Of a stretch of DNA of 64,000 nucleotides, positions 51,801 to 63,656 are shown piece after piece (position 1 is the first letter of the stretch; the number at the start of each line of letters is the position of its first letter). This DNA is from CAWFPR01 sp963817635 (GTDB lineage: Bacteria; Acidobacteriota; Vicinamibacteria; Vicinamibacterales; 2-12-FULL-66-21). The notes below the pieces were generated by a model that saw nothing but the letters and a program-made list of their open reading frames with translations, was not told where the DNA came from and made no database searches. The DNA is taken from the NCBI GenBank assembly GCA_963817635.1, contig CAWFPR010000014.1:1-64000 (forward strand). The letters are read 5' to 3'. The position numbers and the translations under genes were made by a program.

Positions 51801-54683
51801 ATGAAATCCGACACATTGGGTTCGTTCCAGAGCCGTCACATCGGCCCGGATGCTGCAGCGCGCGACGAAATGCTGCGCGCCATCGGCGTTCCCTCCCTCG
51901 ATGCCTTGATCGATCAGACGATTCCGCCGGGCATTCGCACCCCCGCGGCGCTCGACCTGCCTCCGGGCGACAGCGAGCAGGCGTACCTCCGGCGGCTGCG
52001 CGGGATCGCGTCGCGCAACCGGATCACCAGGTCGTACATCGGCATGGGCTACTACGACTGCCACACGCCGAGCGTGATCCTGCGGAACGTGTTCGAGAAT
52101 CCCGGCTGGTACACGCCCTACACGCCGTACCAGGCCGAGATCGCGCAGGGACGCCTGGAGTCGCTCCTGAACTTCCAGACCGTCGTCAGGGATCTCACCG
52201 GCATGGACATCTCGACGGCCTCGCTCCTGGACGAGGGGACGGCGGCCGCCGAAGCGATGACGATGTTCCACCGGCTGCAGACGAAAAGGGCGCCGGCGGG
52301 GCAGGAGAGCGTCTTCCTCGTGTCGGAGCGATGCTTCCCGCAGACCATCGACGTCCTGCGCGGGCGCGCCGAGCCTCTGAACATCAGGGTCGAGGTCGGC
52401 AAGCCCGACGCGCTCCCGATGGACACGGCGTTCGGGCTGCTGCTCCAGTACCCCGACGATCACGGCGAAGTCGCGGACCTCGGTCCGATCATCGCGAAGG
52501 CGCATGCCGCCGGCGTGCTGGTGGCGGTTGCGAGCGACCTGCTCGCCCTGACCCTGCTGACCCCTCCCGGTGAGATGGGCGCGGACGTCGTCGTTGGCAG
52601 CTCGCAGCGGTTCGGCGTGCCGCTCGGCTACGGCGGGCCGCACGCGGCGTTCTTCGCGACGCGCGACGCGTACGTCCGCCAGGCGCCGGGCCGGATCATC
52701 GGCCTCTCGGTGGATGCGCGGGGTCACCAGGCGTATCGCATGGCGCTCCAGACCCGTGAGCAGCACATCCGGCGCGAGAAGGCGACGTCGAACATCTGCA
52801 CGGCCCAGGCGCTCCTGGCCAACATCGCCGCGATGTACGCGGTGTTCCACGGCCCGAAGGGACTTCGCGCGATCGCCGAGCGGGTCCACGGCGCGGCGCG
52901 GACGATCGACACGGCATTGACGACGCTCGACTTCAGGCAGGTCAACACGGCGTACTTCGACACGCTCCGGATCGAGGGCGCCGACGTGGCCGCGGTGCGC
53001 TCGGCCGCGGAGTCCAGCGGGCTGAACTTCCGCTACGACGGCACCGCAATCGGAATCTCGGTTGACGAAACGACGACCCGTGAGGACATCGTCGACATCG
53101 TCGCCGCGTTCGCCTGCGCCCGGAAGGTCAAGGGTGTGGCCGTCATCAAGGCGGACGCTCCGTTCGTGCTCAAGGCGCCAGCCGCGCTTGCGCGGACGAG
53201 CGCCTACCTCACGCATCCGGTGTTCAACACGTATCACTCCGAAACGAAGATGATGCGGTACATCCGGAGCCTCGAGAAGAAGGACGTCGGCCTCGACACG
53301 TCGATGATCCCGCTCGGCTCGTGCACGATGAAGCTGAACGCCGCCTCGGAGATGATCCCGGTGTCGTGGCCGGAGTTCGCCAGCCTGCATCCGTTCGCGC
53401 CGCGCGATCAGGCAGCCGGATACACGCAGATTTTCGAGGAGACCGAACACGCCCTGTGCCGGATCACGGGGCTGGCGGCTGTCTCGCTGCAGCCCAATTC
53501 CGGCGCGCAGGGCGAGTTCGCCGGCCTCATGACGATCCGCGCGTACCACCGCGACCGCGGTGACGCGAAACGCAACGTCGTCCTGATCCCGTCGTCCGCA
53601 CACGGCACGAATCCCGCGAGCGCCACGATGGCGGGGCTGAAAGTGGTCGTCGTTGCGTGCGATGCGCGCGGCAACGTGGAACTCACGGATCTGCGTGCGA
53701 AGGCGGCGCAGCACAAGGACGCGCTGGCGGCGCTGATGGTTACGTATCCCTCGACCCACGGCGTCTTCGAGGAGGAGATCAGGGAGATCTGCGCCATCGT
53801 GCACGAGCACGGCGGGCAGGTCTACATGGATGGCGCGAACATGAACGCGCAGGTGGGGCTGACGAGCCCGGCGGCGATTGGCGCCGACGTCTGCCACCTC
53901 AACCTGCACAAGACGTTCGCCATCCCGCACGGCGGCGGGGGCCCCGGCATGGGGCCGATCGCGGTCGCGAGGCACCTCGTGCCGTATCTGCCCGGCCATC
54001 CGGTCGTCCACATCGGCGGCGAGAAGGCGAACCCGGCGATCTCGGCGGCGCCATGGGGCAGCGCGAGCATTCTGCTCATCTCCTACGGGTACATCCGCAT
54101 GCTCGGTGCGGAAGGCATGACCGAGGCGACCCGCTACGCGATCCTGAATGCGAACTACATCAAGGCGCGCCTCCAGGGGCACTACGACGTGCTCTACGCG
54201 AACCACAACGGACGGGTCGCGCACGAGATGATTTTCGACCTGCGCCCGTTCAAGCACGCGGCGAACCCGGTGGACGAGACCGACGTCGCCAAGCGCCTGA
54301 TGGACTACGGCTTCCACGCGCCGACCGTCTCGTTTCCGGTGGCGGGGACGATGATGATCGAGCCGACGGAAAGCGAGCCGAAAGACGAACTCGATCGCTT
54401 CTGCGATGCGCTGATCGCGATTCGCAAGGAGATCCAGGCCGTCGTGGACGGGAAGGCCGATCCGAAGGACAACGTGCTGAAGAACGCGCCGCACTCGGCC
54501 GAGGAGGTCACGTCGGACCAGTGGACCCATCCCTACACGCGCGAACAGGCCGCGTTCCCGCTGCCGTTCGTGCGCGCGGCGAAGTTCTGGCCGGCCGTGT
54601 CGCGTATCGACAATCCGTACGGGGACCGCAATTTGATTTGCGCGTGCCCGCCGACCGAGGCGTACGCGGAGTCGGTGAAGTAG
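51801..54683 (+). CDS. gcvP: Glycine decarboxylase P protein, full-length
   Basis: The pyridoxal-phosphate decarboxylase of the glycine cleavage system. At 960 residues it is the fused form, with the P1 half starting FQSRHIGPDAAARDEMLRAI and the P2 half from about 470. The Schiff-base lysine lies in HLNLHKTFAIPHGGGGPGMG (near residue 704). TSNICTAQALLANIAAMYAV and YSTHGVFEEEI-like YPSTHGVFEE are also conserved. Many other bacteria split P into gcvPA and gcvPB. The frame is intact. The L protein (lipoamide dehydrogenase) is not in the window. Confidence 0.97.
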   Translation: MKSDTLGSFQSRHIGPDAAARDEMLRAIGVPSLDALIDQTIPPGIRTPAALDLPPGDSEQAYLRRLRGIASRNRITRSYIGMGYYDCHTPSVILRNVFENPGWYTPYTPYQAEIAQGRLESLLNFQTVVRDLTGMDISTASLLDEGTAAAEAMTMFHRLQTKRAPAGQESVFLVSERCFPQTIDVLRGRAEPLNIRVEVGKPDALPMDTAFGLLLQYPDDHGEVADLGPIIAKAHAAGVLVAVASDLLALTLLTPPGEMGADVVVGSSQRFGVPLGYGGPHAAFFATRDAYVRQAPGRIIGLSVDARGHQAYRMALQTREQHIRREKATSNICTAQALLANIAAMYAVFHGPKGLRAIAERVHGAARTIDTALTTLDFRQVNTAYFDTLRIEGADVAAVRSAAESSGLNFRYDGTAIGISVDETTTREDIVDIVAAFACARKVKGVAVIKADAPFVLKAPAALARTSAYLTHPVFNTYHSETKMMRYIRSLEKKDVGLDTSMIPLGSCTMKLNAASEMIPVSWPEFASLHPFAPRDQAAGYTQIFEETEHALCRITGLAAVSLQPNSGAQGEFAGLMTIRAYHRDRGDAKRNVVLIPSSAHGTNPASATMAGLKVVVVACDARGNVELTDLRAKAAQHKDALAALMVTYPSTHGVFEEEIREICAIVHEHGGQVYMDGANMNAQVGLTSPAAIGADVCHLNLHKTFAIPHGGGGPGMGPIAVARHLVPYLPGHPVVHIGGEKANPAISAAPWGSASILLISYGYIRMLGAEGMTEATRYAILNANYIKARLQGHYDVLYANHNGRVAHEMIFDLRPFKHAANPVDETDVAKRLMDYGFHAPTVSFPVAGTMMIEPTESEPKDELDRFCDALIAIRKEIQAVVDGKADPKDNVLKNAPHSAEEVTSDQWTHPYTREQAAFPLPFVRAAKFWPAVSRIDNPYGDRNLICACPPTEAYAESVK

Positions 54684-54696
54684 CGAGAGGGGCTGC

Positions 54697-55584
54697 CTAC
54701 ACGCGCGCGCCGAGCGTCAGGGCGTGGGCGCGCTTCCGGTATCCGTCCAGCAGCTTGAGCGTGACGGGTCCCGGCTTGCCGGTGCCGATCACGCGATCGT
54801 CGATCCGGACCACCGGGCTGATTTCGCGCGTCGTGCTCGTGATGAACGCCTCATCAGCGGTTTCGAGATCCTTCGGGAACAGCGTATCGCGGCGCATGTC
54901 GATGCCCGCCTCATCAGCCACGTCGAAAAGAAACCCTCGCGTAATCCCCTCGAGCAACCCGGCTTCGCGCTTCGGAGTCAGCGCGACGCCGTCGCGGACG
55001 ATGAAGAAGTTCGCCTGGGAACATTCCGAGATCTCGCCCCGGTAGTTGCAAAGCAGCGCCTCCTCCCCACCCTTGCGCAGCGCCTCCTGCATCGCGAGCG
55101 CGTTGTTCAGCAGGTTGTTCGACTTGATGATCGGATTCACCGACTGCGGGTGATTGCGCAGAATCGAGACGGTGCAAATCCTGATGCCGTCGCGATCGAC
55201 GCGCTCCGGCGGATTCTCGGTCGGCTTGACGATGATGATGAGGGATGGGGCCGGCGTCGCGGCCGGATCGTAGCTCGTCTCGCCGATGCCGCGCGTGAGC
55301 AGAATGCGAACGTAGGCTTCCTTCATCTCGCCCGCGGCTGCCCTGGTCTGCTCGATCCACTCCAGCAGTGTGGCATCGTCGAACGGCACGTCCAGGCCTA
55401 TGTGGCCTGCCGAACGGCGCAGCCGCTGCATGTGATAGTCGTAGAGAAAGATGACGCCGTTGTAGGTGCGAACGACCTCGTACACGCCGTCGCCATAGAG
55501 GAAGCCGTGGTCGTACACGGGCACGACAGCCTCGGCCGCCGGCATGATCTTCCCGTTGACGTAAACCGCCCCTCGAATAGCCAT
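54697..55584 (-). CDS. Class IV PLP aminotransferase (branched-chain type)
   Basis: A 295-residue fold-type IV enzyme. The start MAIRGAVYVNGKIMPAAEAV and YDHGFLYGDGVYEVVRTYNG are typical. The PLP-binding lysine is K154 in NPIIKSNNLLNNALAMQEAL, and CNYRGEISECSQANFFIVRD follows. Such proteins are branched-chain or D-amino-acid aminotransferases; the sequence cannot separate IlvE-type from DAAT-type with certainty. It converges on gcvP, with 13 bp between stops, and is divergent from nnr across a nonamer repeat. Confidence 0.9.
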   Translation of the reverse strand: MAIRGAVYVNGKIMPAAEAVVPVYDHGFLYGDGVYEVVRTYNGVIFLYDYHMQRLRRSAGHIGLDVPFDDATLLEWIEQTRAAAGEMKEAYVRILLTRGIGETSYDPAATPAPSLIIIVKPTENPPERVDRDGIRICTVSILRNHPQSVNPIIKSNNLLNNALAMQEALRKGGEEALLCNYRGEISECSQANFFIVRDGVALTPKREAGLLEGITRGFLFDVADEAGIDMRRDTLFPKDLETADEAFITSTTREISPVVRIDDRVIGTGKPGPVTLKLLDGYRKRAHALTLGARV

Positions 55585-55636
55585 AGGAAAGTCCGTTGAG
55601 CTCTATCCCGGATGCAGCCCCGCCGTCGTCAACCCG

Positions 55637-55749
55637 CGTACTCCGTGGTCGCCCGGAACCGTGGAGTTCGTGCGATCCGTGGCAGGGAAAGATCCGTGTA
55701 ATCCGTGGTCACGATCGAAATCCGTGCAATCCGTGTACTCCGTGGAGTT
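55637..55749 (+). repeat. ATCCGTGNN nonamer cluster
   Basis: Nonamers ATCCGTGTA (55692), ATCCGTGGT (55701), ATCCGTGCA (55720), ATCCGTGTA (55729) and CTCCGTGGA (55738) occur here with further degenerate CCGTGG words from 55637. They match the repeat at 11393-11419 and occupy the divergent gap between the aminotransferase and nnr genes, so both promoters must lie in or beside them. Confidence 0.8.
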
Positions 55750-55788
55750 TGACGGCAGTCTAGCACAAGCAGTACGCTCGAATTTCCC

Positions 55789-57363
55789 ATGCGGGTGCTC
55801 AACACACAGCAGATGCGCGAGGCCGACCGGCGAACGATCGAGGACGTCGGTATCCCGTCGATCGTGCTGATGGAAAACGCCGGACGCCAGGCGGTTGCCG
55901 CGATGGAAGCGGCGTTCGAAGACCTGTTGTCCAGCCACGTCGCCGTGTTATGTGGACGCGGCAATAACGGCGGCGACGGCTTTGTCATCGCGCGCACCCT
56001 GATCCAGCGCGGCGTCGAGACGTCCGTGTTCCTGCTCGGGAGCGTCGCCGACGTGCGGGGCGATGCCCGCACGAATCTGGAAGTGCTGGGCCGCATCGGC
56101 CTGACGATCGTGGAAATCACCAACGGGCAGGAGTGGGAGCTGCACTTCAGCGAGATTTCCGAGTGCGAGCTGATCGTCGACGCGATACTCGGGACCGGCT
56201 TCCGCGGCCAGTTGAGCGGCATGCTCGAGACGGTGGTTGCCGACGTGAACGGACTCGGCGTTCCCGTGGTCGCGATCGACTTGCCGACAGGCTTGTCCGC
56301 CGACAGCCACGAGATCGAAGGCGAGGCCATCGAGGCGTCGATGACCGTCACGCTCGCGGCCCCGAAGATCCCTCTGGTCCTGCCGCCGGCCGACACGCAC
56401 TGCGGCGACCTGGTGATTGCCGACATCGGCATACCTTTGCCAATCCTCGACGACATCGAAGGCCCGTACGTCGAGATCCTCACGCGCGAGCGCATGCGCG
56501 AGATCGTGCCGGCGCGCGCGGCTGATTCGCACAAGGGAGATTTCGGGCGCGTGCTGATCGTCGCTGGATCGATGGGAAAGACGGGCGCGGCGCATCTGGC
56601 CGCCACGGGAGCGCTGCGATCGGGTGCGGGGCTGGTGACCATCGCGACGCCACGCTCGTGCCTGCCGATCGTGGCGTCCATGGGCGCGGAGTACATGACC
56701 GAGCCGCTCGAGGAAACGTCGGGCGGCGCCATCGACTACGGCGCCGTGGACCACGTGCTGGACATGAAGGCAGACGTGATCGCGATCGGACCGGGGCTGG
56801 GACAGGATCCCTCGACCGCCGCGTTCGTGCAGGCCGTTGTCGAGCGCGCCGGCGTGCCGCTCGTGCTGGACGCCGACGGCCTGAACGCATTCTCGGGCGA
56901 CGTGGAACGGCTGACGGGGCGCGACGGCGTCAACGTCATCATCACGCCCCATCCCGGCGAGATGGCCCGGCTCCTCAACACGAGCATCGAGGACATCCAG
57001 CGCGATCGGCTCCGGCATGCGACGGAGTTCGCCGCCGCACATCGCCTGCATGTGATCCTGAAAGGACACCGGACCGTCGTCGCGGGACCGGACAACCGCG
57101 CGTTCGTGAACCTGACCGGCAACGCCGGCATGGCGACCGGCGGCACCGGCGACCTGCTGACGGGCATGGTCGCGGCGTGGTTCGCGCAGCTCCTCGATGC
57201 GGAGGCGGCGTGCAAGCTCGCCGTCTACCTGCACGGCACGGCCGGGGATTTGGCCGAGGCGGACGAAGGGGAGGTCGCGATGACGGCCGGCGCGATGGCG
57301 GACCGTCTCGGCGACGCCGTGCTCGAACTCACCGCCCGCCGCCGCGTCAAGCGCGAGTCGTGA
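55789..57363 (+). CDS. nnr: Bifunctional NAD(P)H-hydrate epimerase/dehydratase
   Basis: Repairs hydrated NAD(P)H. Residues 1-~215 are the YjeF_N epimerase domain (MRVLNTQQMREADRRTIEDV, AVLCGRGNNGGDGFVIARTL). The C-terminal ~290 residues are the ADP-dependent dehydratase domain of the ribokinase-like fold (FGRVLIVAGSMGKTGAAHLA, IITPHPGEMARLL, GNAGMATGGTGDLLTGMVAA). 524 residues, the usual fused length. The stop overlaps the GTG start of tsaE (GTGA), a common nnr-tsaE arrangement. A TTGACG box (55749-55754) may be the -35 of its promoter. Confidence 0.95.
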   Translation: MRVLNTQQMREADRRTIEDVGIPSIVLMENAGRQAVAAMEAAFEDLLSSHVAVLCGRGNNGGDGFVIARTLIQRGVETSVFLLGSVADVRGDARTNLEVLGRIGLTIVEITNGQEWELHFSEISECELIVDAILGTGFRGQLSGMLETVVADVNGLGVPVVAIDLPTGLSADSHEIEGEAIEASMTVTLAAPKIPLVLPPADTHCGDLVIADIGIPLPILDDIEGPYVEILTRERMREIVPARAADSHKGDFGRVLIVAGSMGKTGAAHLAATGALRSGAGLVTIATPRSCLPIVASMGAEYMTEPLEETSGGAIDYGAVDHVLDMKADVIAIGPGLGQDPSTAAFVQAVVERAGVPLVLDADGLNAFSGDVERLTGRDGVNVIITPHPGEMARLLNTSIEDIQRDRLRHATEFAAAHRLHVILKGHRTVVAGPDNRAFVNLTGNAGMATGGTGDLLTGMVAAWFAQLLDAEAACKLAVYLHGTAGDLAEADEGEVAMTAGAMADRLGDAVLELTARRRVKRES

Positions 57364-57791
57364 CGGAAGACATCGTGACGTCGGCGGAGGACGAGACCTC
57401 GGCAGCGGGGGAGCGCCTGGCGGCGCGCCTTGGCCCCGGCGACGTCGTCCTGCTCTACGGCGAGCTTGGCGCCGGCAAGACGGCGTTCGTGCGGGGCCTG
57501 GCCCGCGGCCTCGGCGCCGACGTGGAGGACGTATCCAGCCCTACCTTCACGCTGATCCAGGAATACCGGGGCCGCGTCATGCTGTATCACGTGGATCTCT
57601 ACCGGTTGGACCCTCCCGAGATTGACGACCTTGGCCTCGAGGAGCTGGTCTGCGGCGACGGCGTCGTGGCGATCGAGTGGGCGGATCGCTGGCGCGGCCG
57701 TCCGGACGATGTGGTCGAAGTCCGGCTCGAGGACATCGGCGACGAGCGTCGCCGGATCAGAATCTCGCCGCCATCCTACTCGACTCGGTAG
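57360..57791 (+). CDS. tsaE: tRNA threonylcarbamoyladenosine biosynthesis ATPase TsaE
   Basis: A 143-residue P-loop ATPase that helps TsaB-TsaD form the t6A modification of tRNA. Walker A is YGELGAGKTAFVRG, followed by VSSPTFTLIQEYRG and the conserved YHVDLYRLDPPEIDDLGLEE and VAIEWADRW. The GTG start at 57360 shares bases with the nnr stop. The gene converges with guaB and their last 16 bases overlap. Confidence 0.93.
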   Translation: MTEDIVTSAEDETSAAGERLAARLGPGDVVLLYGELGAGKTAFVRGLARGLGADVEDVSSPTFTLIQEYRGRVMLYHVDLYRLDPPEIDDLGLEELVCGDGVVAIEWADRWRGRPDDVVEVRLEDIGDERRRIRISPPSYSTR

Positions 57792-59303
57792 TTCGGCGCT
57801 TCCTTCGTGATGATGACGTCGTGGACGTGGCCCTCGCGGTGGCCGGCGGTGGTCACGCGGATCATCTTCGCGTCGCGCTGGAGCGACGGGATGTCGGGGC
57901 TGCCGCAGTAGCCCATGCCGGCGCGCAGGCCGCCGACGAGCTGGTGAATCATCGCCGCGACCGATCCCTTGTGCGCGACGCGTCCTTCGATCCCCTCCGG
58001 CACGAGCTTTTCGGCCGCGTCCGGGTTCGCGTCGAGGTCGAATTCGTCCTGGAAGTAGCGGTCGCGGCTGCCGCGGCGCATCGCGCCCAGCGAGCCCATC
58101 CCGCGGTATTCCTTGAAGCTGCGCCCCTGGTACAGAATCATCTCGCCCGGGCTCTCGTCGGTGCCGGCGAAGAGGCTGCCGATCATGCACGTGCTGGCGC
58201 CGACCGCGATGGCCTTGCTGATGTCGCCGGAGTACCGGATGCCACCGTCGGCAATCACGGGCACGCTTGTGACGTGCGGCCGCGCGCGCGCAGTTGGCGA
58301 CGGCCGTGATCATCGGCACGCCAATGCCGGCGACGACGCGCGTGGTGCAGATCGACCCGGCGCCGATGCCGACCTTGACGCCATCGACGCCGAGGTCGAT
58401 CAGGGCCTCGGCCGCTTCGGCGGTCGCGATGTTGCCTGCAATCAGGTCGACGTCCGCGTACTCGCGGCGAATGCGGCGGACCATGTCGAGCACGCCCTGG
58501 GAGTGTCCGTGCGCGGTGTCGATGACCAGCACATCGACGTGCGCCCCGACGAGCGCCTCGGCGCGCGCGAGCGCGTCCTTGCCGACGCCAATCGCCGCGC
58601 CGACCCGCAGGCGGCCGAGGGAGTCCTTGCAGGCGCTCGGGTATTTCACCAGCTTCTGGATGTCCTTGACCGTGATGAGCCCCTTCAGCCGGTAGTGCTC
58701 GTCGACGACGAGCAGCTTTTCGACCTTGTGGCGGTGCAGGATCGCGCGCGCCTGCTCGAGCGTCGTGCCGACCGGCACGGTAAAGAGCGGGTCGCGGGTC
58801 ATGATGTCCGCGATCGGCCGGTCGAGCGTCGTCTCGAAACGGAGGTCGCGGTTGGTCAGGATCCCGACGAGCTTGCCTTCCTTGCTGCCGTCTTCCGTGA
58901 TGGGCACGCCTGAAATCCGGTACTTCTTCATCAGGTCGAGCGCTTCGTAGATCCGGTTGGTGGGCGAGAGCGTGATCGGGTTGACGATCATCCCGCTCTC
59001 CGAGCGCTTGACCCGGTCCACTTCCGACGCCTGCTCCTCGACGGAGAGGTTCTTGTGGATGATGCCGATGCCGCCCTGCTGCGCCATCGCGATCGCCAGC
59101 CTGGACTCGGTGACGGTGTCCATCGCCGCGCTGAGCAGCGGCACGTTGACCCGGATGTTGCGCGTGACCCATGACGTCACGTCCACGGCGCTCGGCAGCA
59201 CGTCGGAATGCTGCGGCACCAGCAGGATGTCGTCGAAGGTCAGCGCCGTGGAGAGCCCCACTCCGATCTGGTCAGTCGTCAGTACGCCGGTTGGAGAGTC
59301 CAT
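57776..59303 (-). CDS. guaB: IMP dehydrogenase, one frameshift
   Basis: Oxidises IMP to XMP, the committed step of GMP synthesis. TALTFDDILLVPQHSDVLPS is the classic start. Two CBS domains follow (ALDLMKKYRISGVPITEDG and TLEQARAILHRHKVEKLLVV). The catalytic Cys is in GIGAGSICTTRVVAGIG, and the rest (VIADGGIRYSGDISKAIAVG, EGRVAHKGSV) is in another frame. The break falls at the GCGCGCGCGC run near 58275-58290, a plausible homopolymer-like error site. The reconstructed length is about 508 residues. It is expressed from its own leader after the secA terminator. Confidence 0.94.
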
Positions 59304-59316
59304 GCTAGGGTCGTCC

Positions 59317-59352
59317 TCAAATGAAAAGGGCAGCAAAACGTTCTGCTGCCCC
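59317..59352 (-). terminator. Rho-independent terminator of secA
   Basis: On the minus strand, GGGCAGCA (59351-59344) pairs with TGCTGCCC (59335-59328) around an 8-base loop, followed by TTTTCATTTGA (59327-59317). It lies between the secA stop (59398-59400) and the guaB start (59303), so it should separate the two transcripts. Confidence 0.8.
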
Positions 59353-59397
59353 GCGCGTCCTTGCTCCTGGTGAGTGCCCGCTGCCCGGTACGCACCG

Positions 59398-62321
<2,924 letters not shown>

Positions 62322-62361
62322 CGGGCACTGATCGAATCAGGATATCCAGTAAGTTTACTAC

Positions 62362-62472
62362 AAGGGGCTTCGGGGCTTCAGGCTTGGGGCTCGGGGGCTC
62401 GAGGCTTCAGGCTTGGGGGCGCTCGGGGCGCTGCCTCAGGCCCCAAGTCCGAAGCCCCAAGCCCCTTCAGGG
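62362..62472. repeat. Inverted GGGCTTC/GAAGCCC repeat between M23 gene and secA
   Basis: The left side (from 62362) has GGGGCTT, GGGGCTTCAGGCTTGGGG and similar words; the right side (to 62472) has their complements GGCCCCAAGTCCGAAGCCCC and AGCCCC. Together they could fold into a long imperfect hairpin. The right end contains the stop codon of the M23 gene (62467-62469). The unit matches the array at 10587-10614. Confidence 0.75.
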
Positions 62473-63441
62473 GTTGCGGCCGGCGAGAAGCCTGAGTGGA
62501 TTGGTCAGATGCTGGTTGACCAGGATCTCGTAGTGCAGGTGCGGGCTGGTCGAACGGCCGGTCGAGCCTACGTAGCCGATGACATCGCCGCGGTGAACCT
62601 GCTGACCGCTCATCACCGCGAAGCGCGACAGGTGTCCGTAGCGTGTCGCGATGCCGTAGCCGTGGTCGATGACCACCAGCTTGCCGTAGCCGCCGTTCAC
62701 GCCGGCGCTGGTGACGGTGCCGTCGGCCGTCGCATGGACCGGCTGGCCATAGTCGGCCGAGATGTCGAGCCCGGGATGAAAATCGGTTTCGCCGTTGAAC
62801 GGATCCCGCCGATTGCCGAACGGTGAGGACAGCCAGCCCGCCACGGGCCAGATGGACGGCGTGGCCGCGGCCAGCGCCTGACGCTTCTCGACGCCGCGTC
62901 GAACGCTGTTGAGCCGCTCTTCAATCACTCCGAGGAGGTCGCGCAGCACGCCGAATGCATTGTCGGGTGACCCGAACGCACCCCCCAGCACCGGCACGGC
63001 CACCGATTCGCCGTCTCCGCCGCCCATGGCGCGCGACTTGACGATGGCGGGCAGCTTGTCCATCGCACGGCTGACCTCCGGATCGACCGCCGAACGCACG
63101 CCGAGCTCGTCAACCGCCGACTCGAGTGCGGAAATCTGCCCGGTGAGCTGACTGGTGGCTTCCTTGTAGCTGGCGTTCTCCATCTCGAGCACGGCAGTCG
63201 ACCGTCCGAGCTCGTCGATCGCGCTCTGCGCACTCCAGCGCGCGCCGAGCCCCATGAGGACCGGCAGGGCGAAGAGAAACGCCACCACCGCCAGCGTCGG
63301 CTTCACCGAGAGGGTGAAACGGCGAACGACACCGGTGGACCGGTCAGCGACAACGATGGAGTACCGCTTCGAAGCCAAGCCCCTCCTATACCTTCCCGGA
63401 TCCCCGGGGAGCCCTGCCATACGTTCGTTCTGCCGGATCAT
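62467..63441 (-). CDS. M23 family peptidoglycan endopeptidase
   Basis: A 324-residue membrane-anchored cell-wall hydrolase or activator. A single helix (LAVVAFLFALPVLMGLGARW) follows a short cytoplasmic N-terminus. A coiled-coil (STAVLEMENASYKEATSQLT, GQISALESAVDELGV) leads to the LytM domain. Metal ligands are visible in ETDFHPGLDIS and SPHLHYEILV, with GYGIATRYGHLSRF between them, so the zinc site looks complete and the enzyme should be active. It is the gene before secA on the same strand, separated by an inverted repeat. Confidence 0.9.
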   Translation of the reverse strand: MIRQNERMAGLPGDPGRYRRGLASKRYSIVVADRSTGVVRRFTLSVKPTLAVVAFLFALPVLMGLGARWSAQSAIDELGRSTAVLEMENASYKEATSQLTGQISALESAVDELGVRSAVDPEVSRAMDKLPAIVKSRAMGGGDGESVAVPVLGGAFGSPDNAFGVLRDLLGVIEERLNSVRRGVEKRQALAAATPSIWPVAGWLSSPFGNRRDPFNGETDFHPGLDISADYGQPVHATADGTVTSAGVNGGYGKLVVIDHGYGIATRYGHLSRFAVMSGQQVHRGDVIGYVGSTGRSTSPHLHYEILVNQHLTNPLRLLAGRNP

Positions 63442-63656
63442 GGGACTCTACCACAGGAAACGTCCGGACAGAACCCCTGGCCGGGCGCCGGCTGGGCTGG
63501 CCCGGTCCGGACAAGCGCTGGCACCGCGCGGGGCGCTGGTCCCTGAGCGCAGCGAGGTGGCGACCGGCGGCGCGACGCGGCGAGCAGGTGTGCACGTTCC
63601 CGTCCGACGTAGTGCGGTGAGGCCAATCCGGAAGGCCGCTGACGCCGGACGCTCCG

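Noticed and set aside
51738..54530. A 930-residue open frame antisense to gcvP
   Set aside because: It is a composition shadow: Arg/Asp/Val/Gly-rich, without domains or recognisable motifs, over a clearly real gene. The same applies to long antisense frames at 5813-8101, 8004-10013, 12364-14706, 16234-17961 and 23454-25871.
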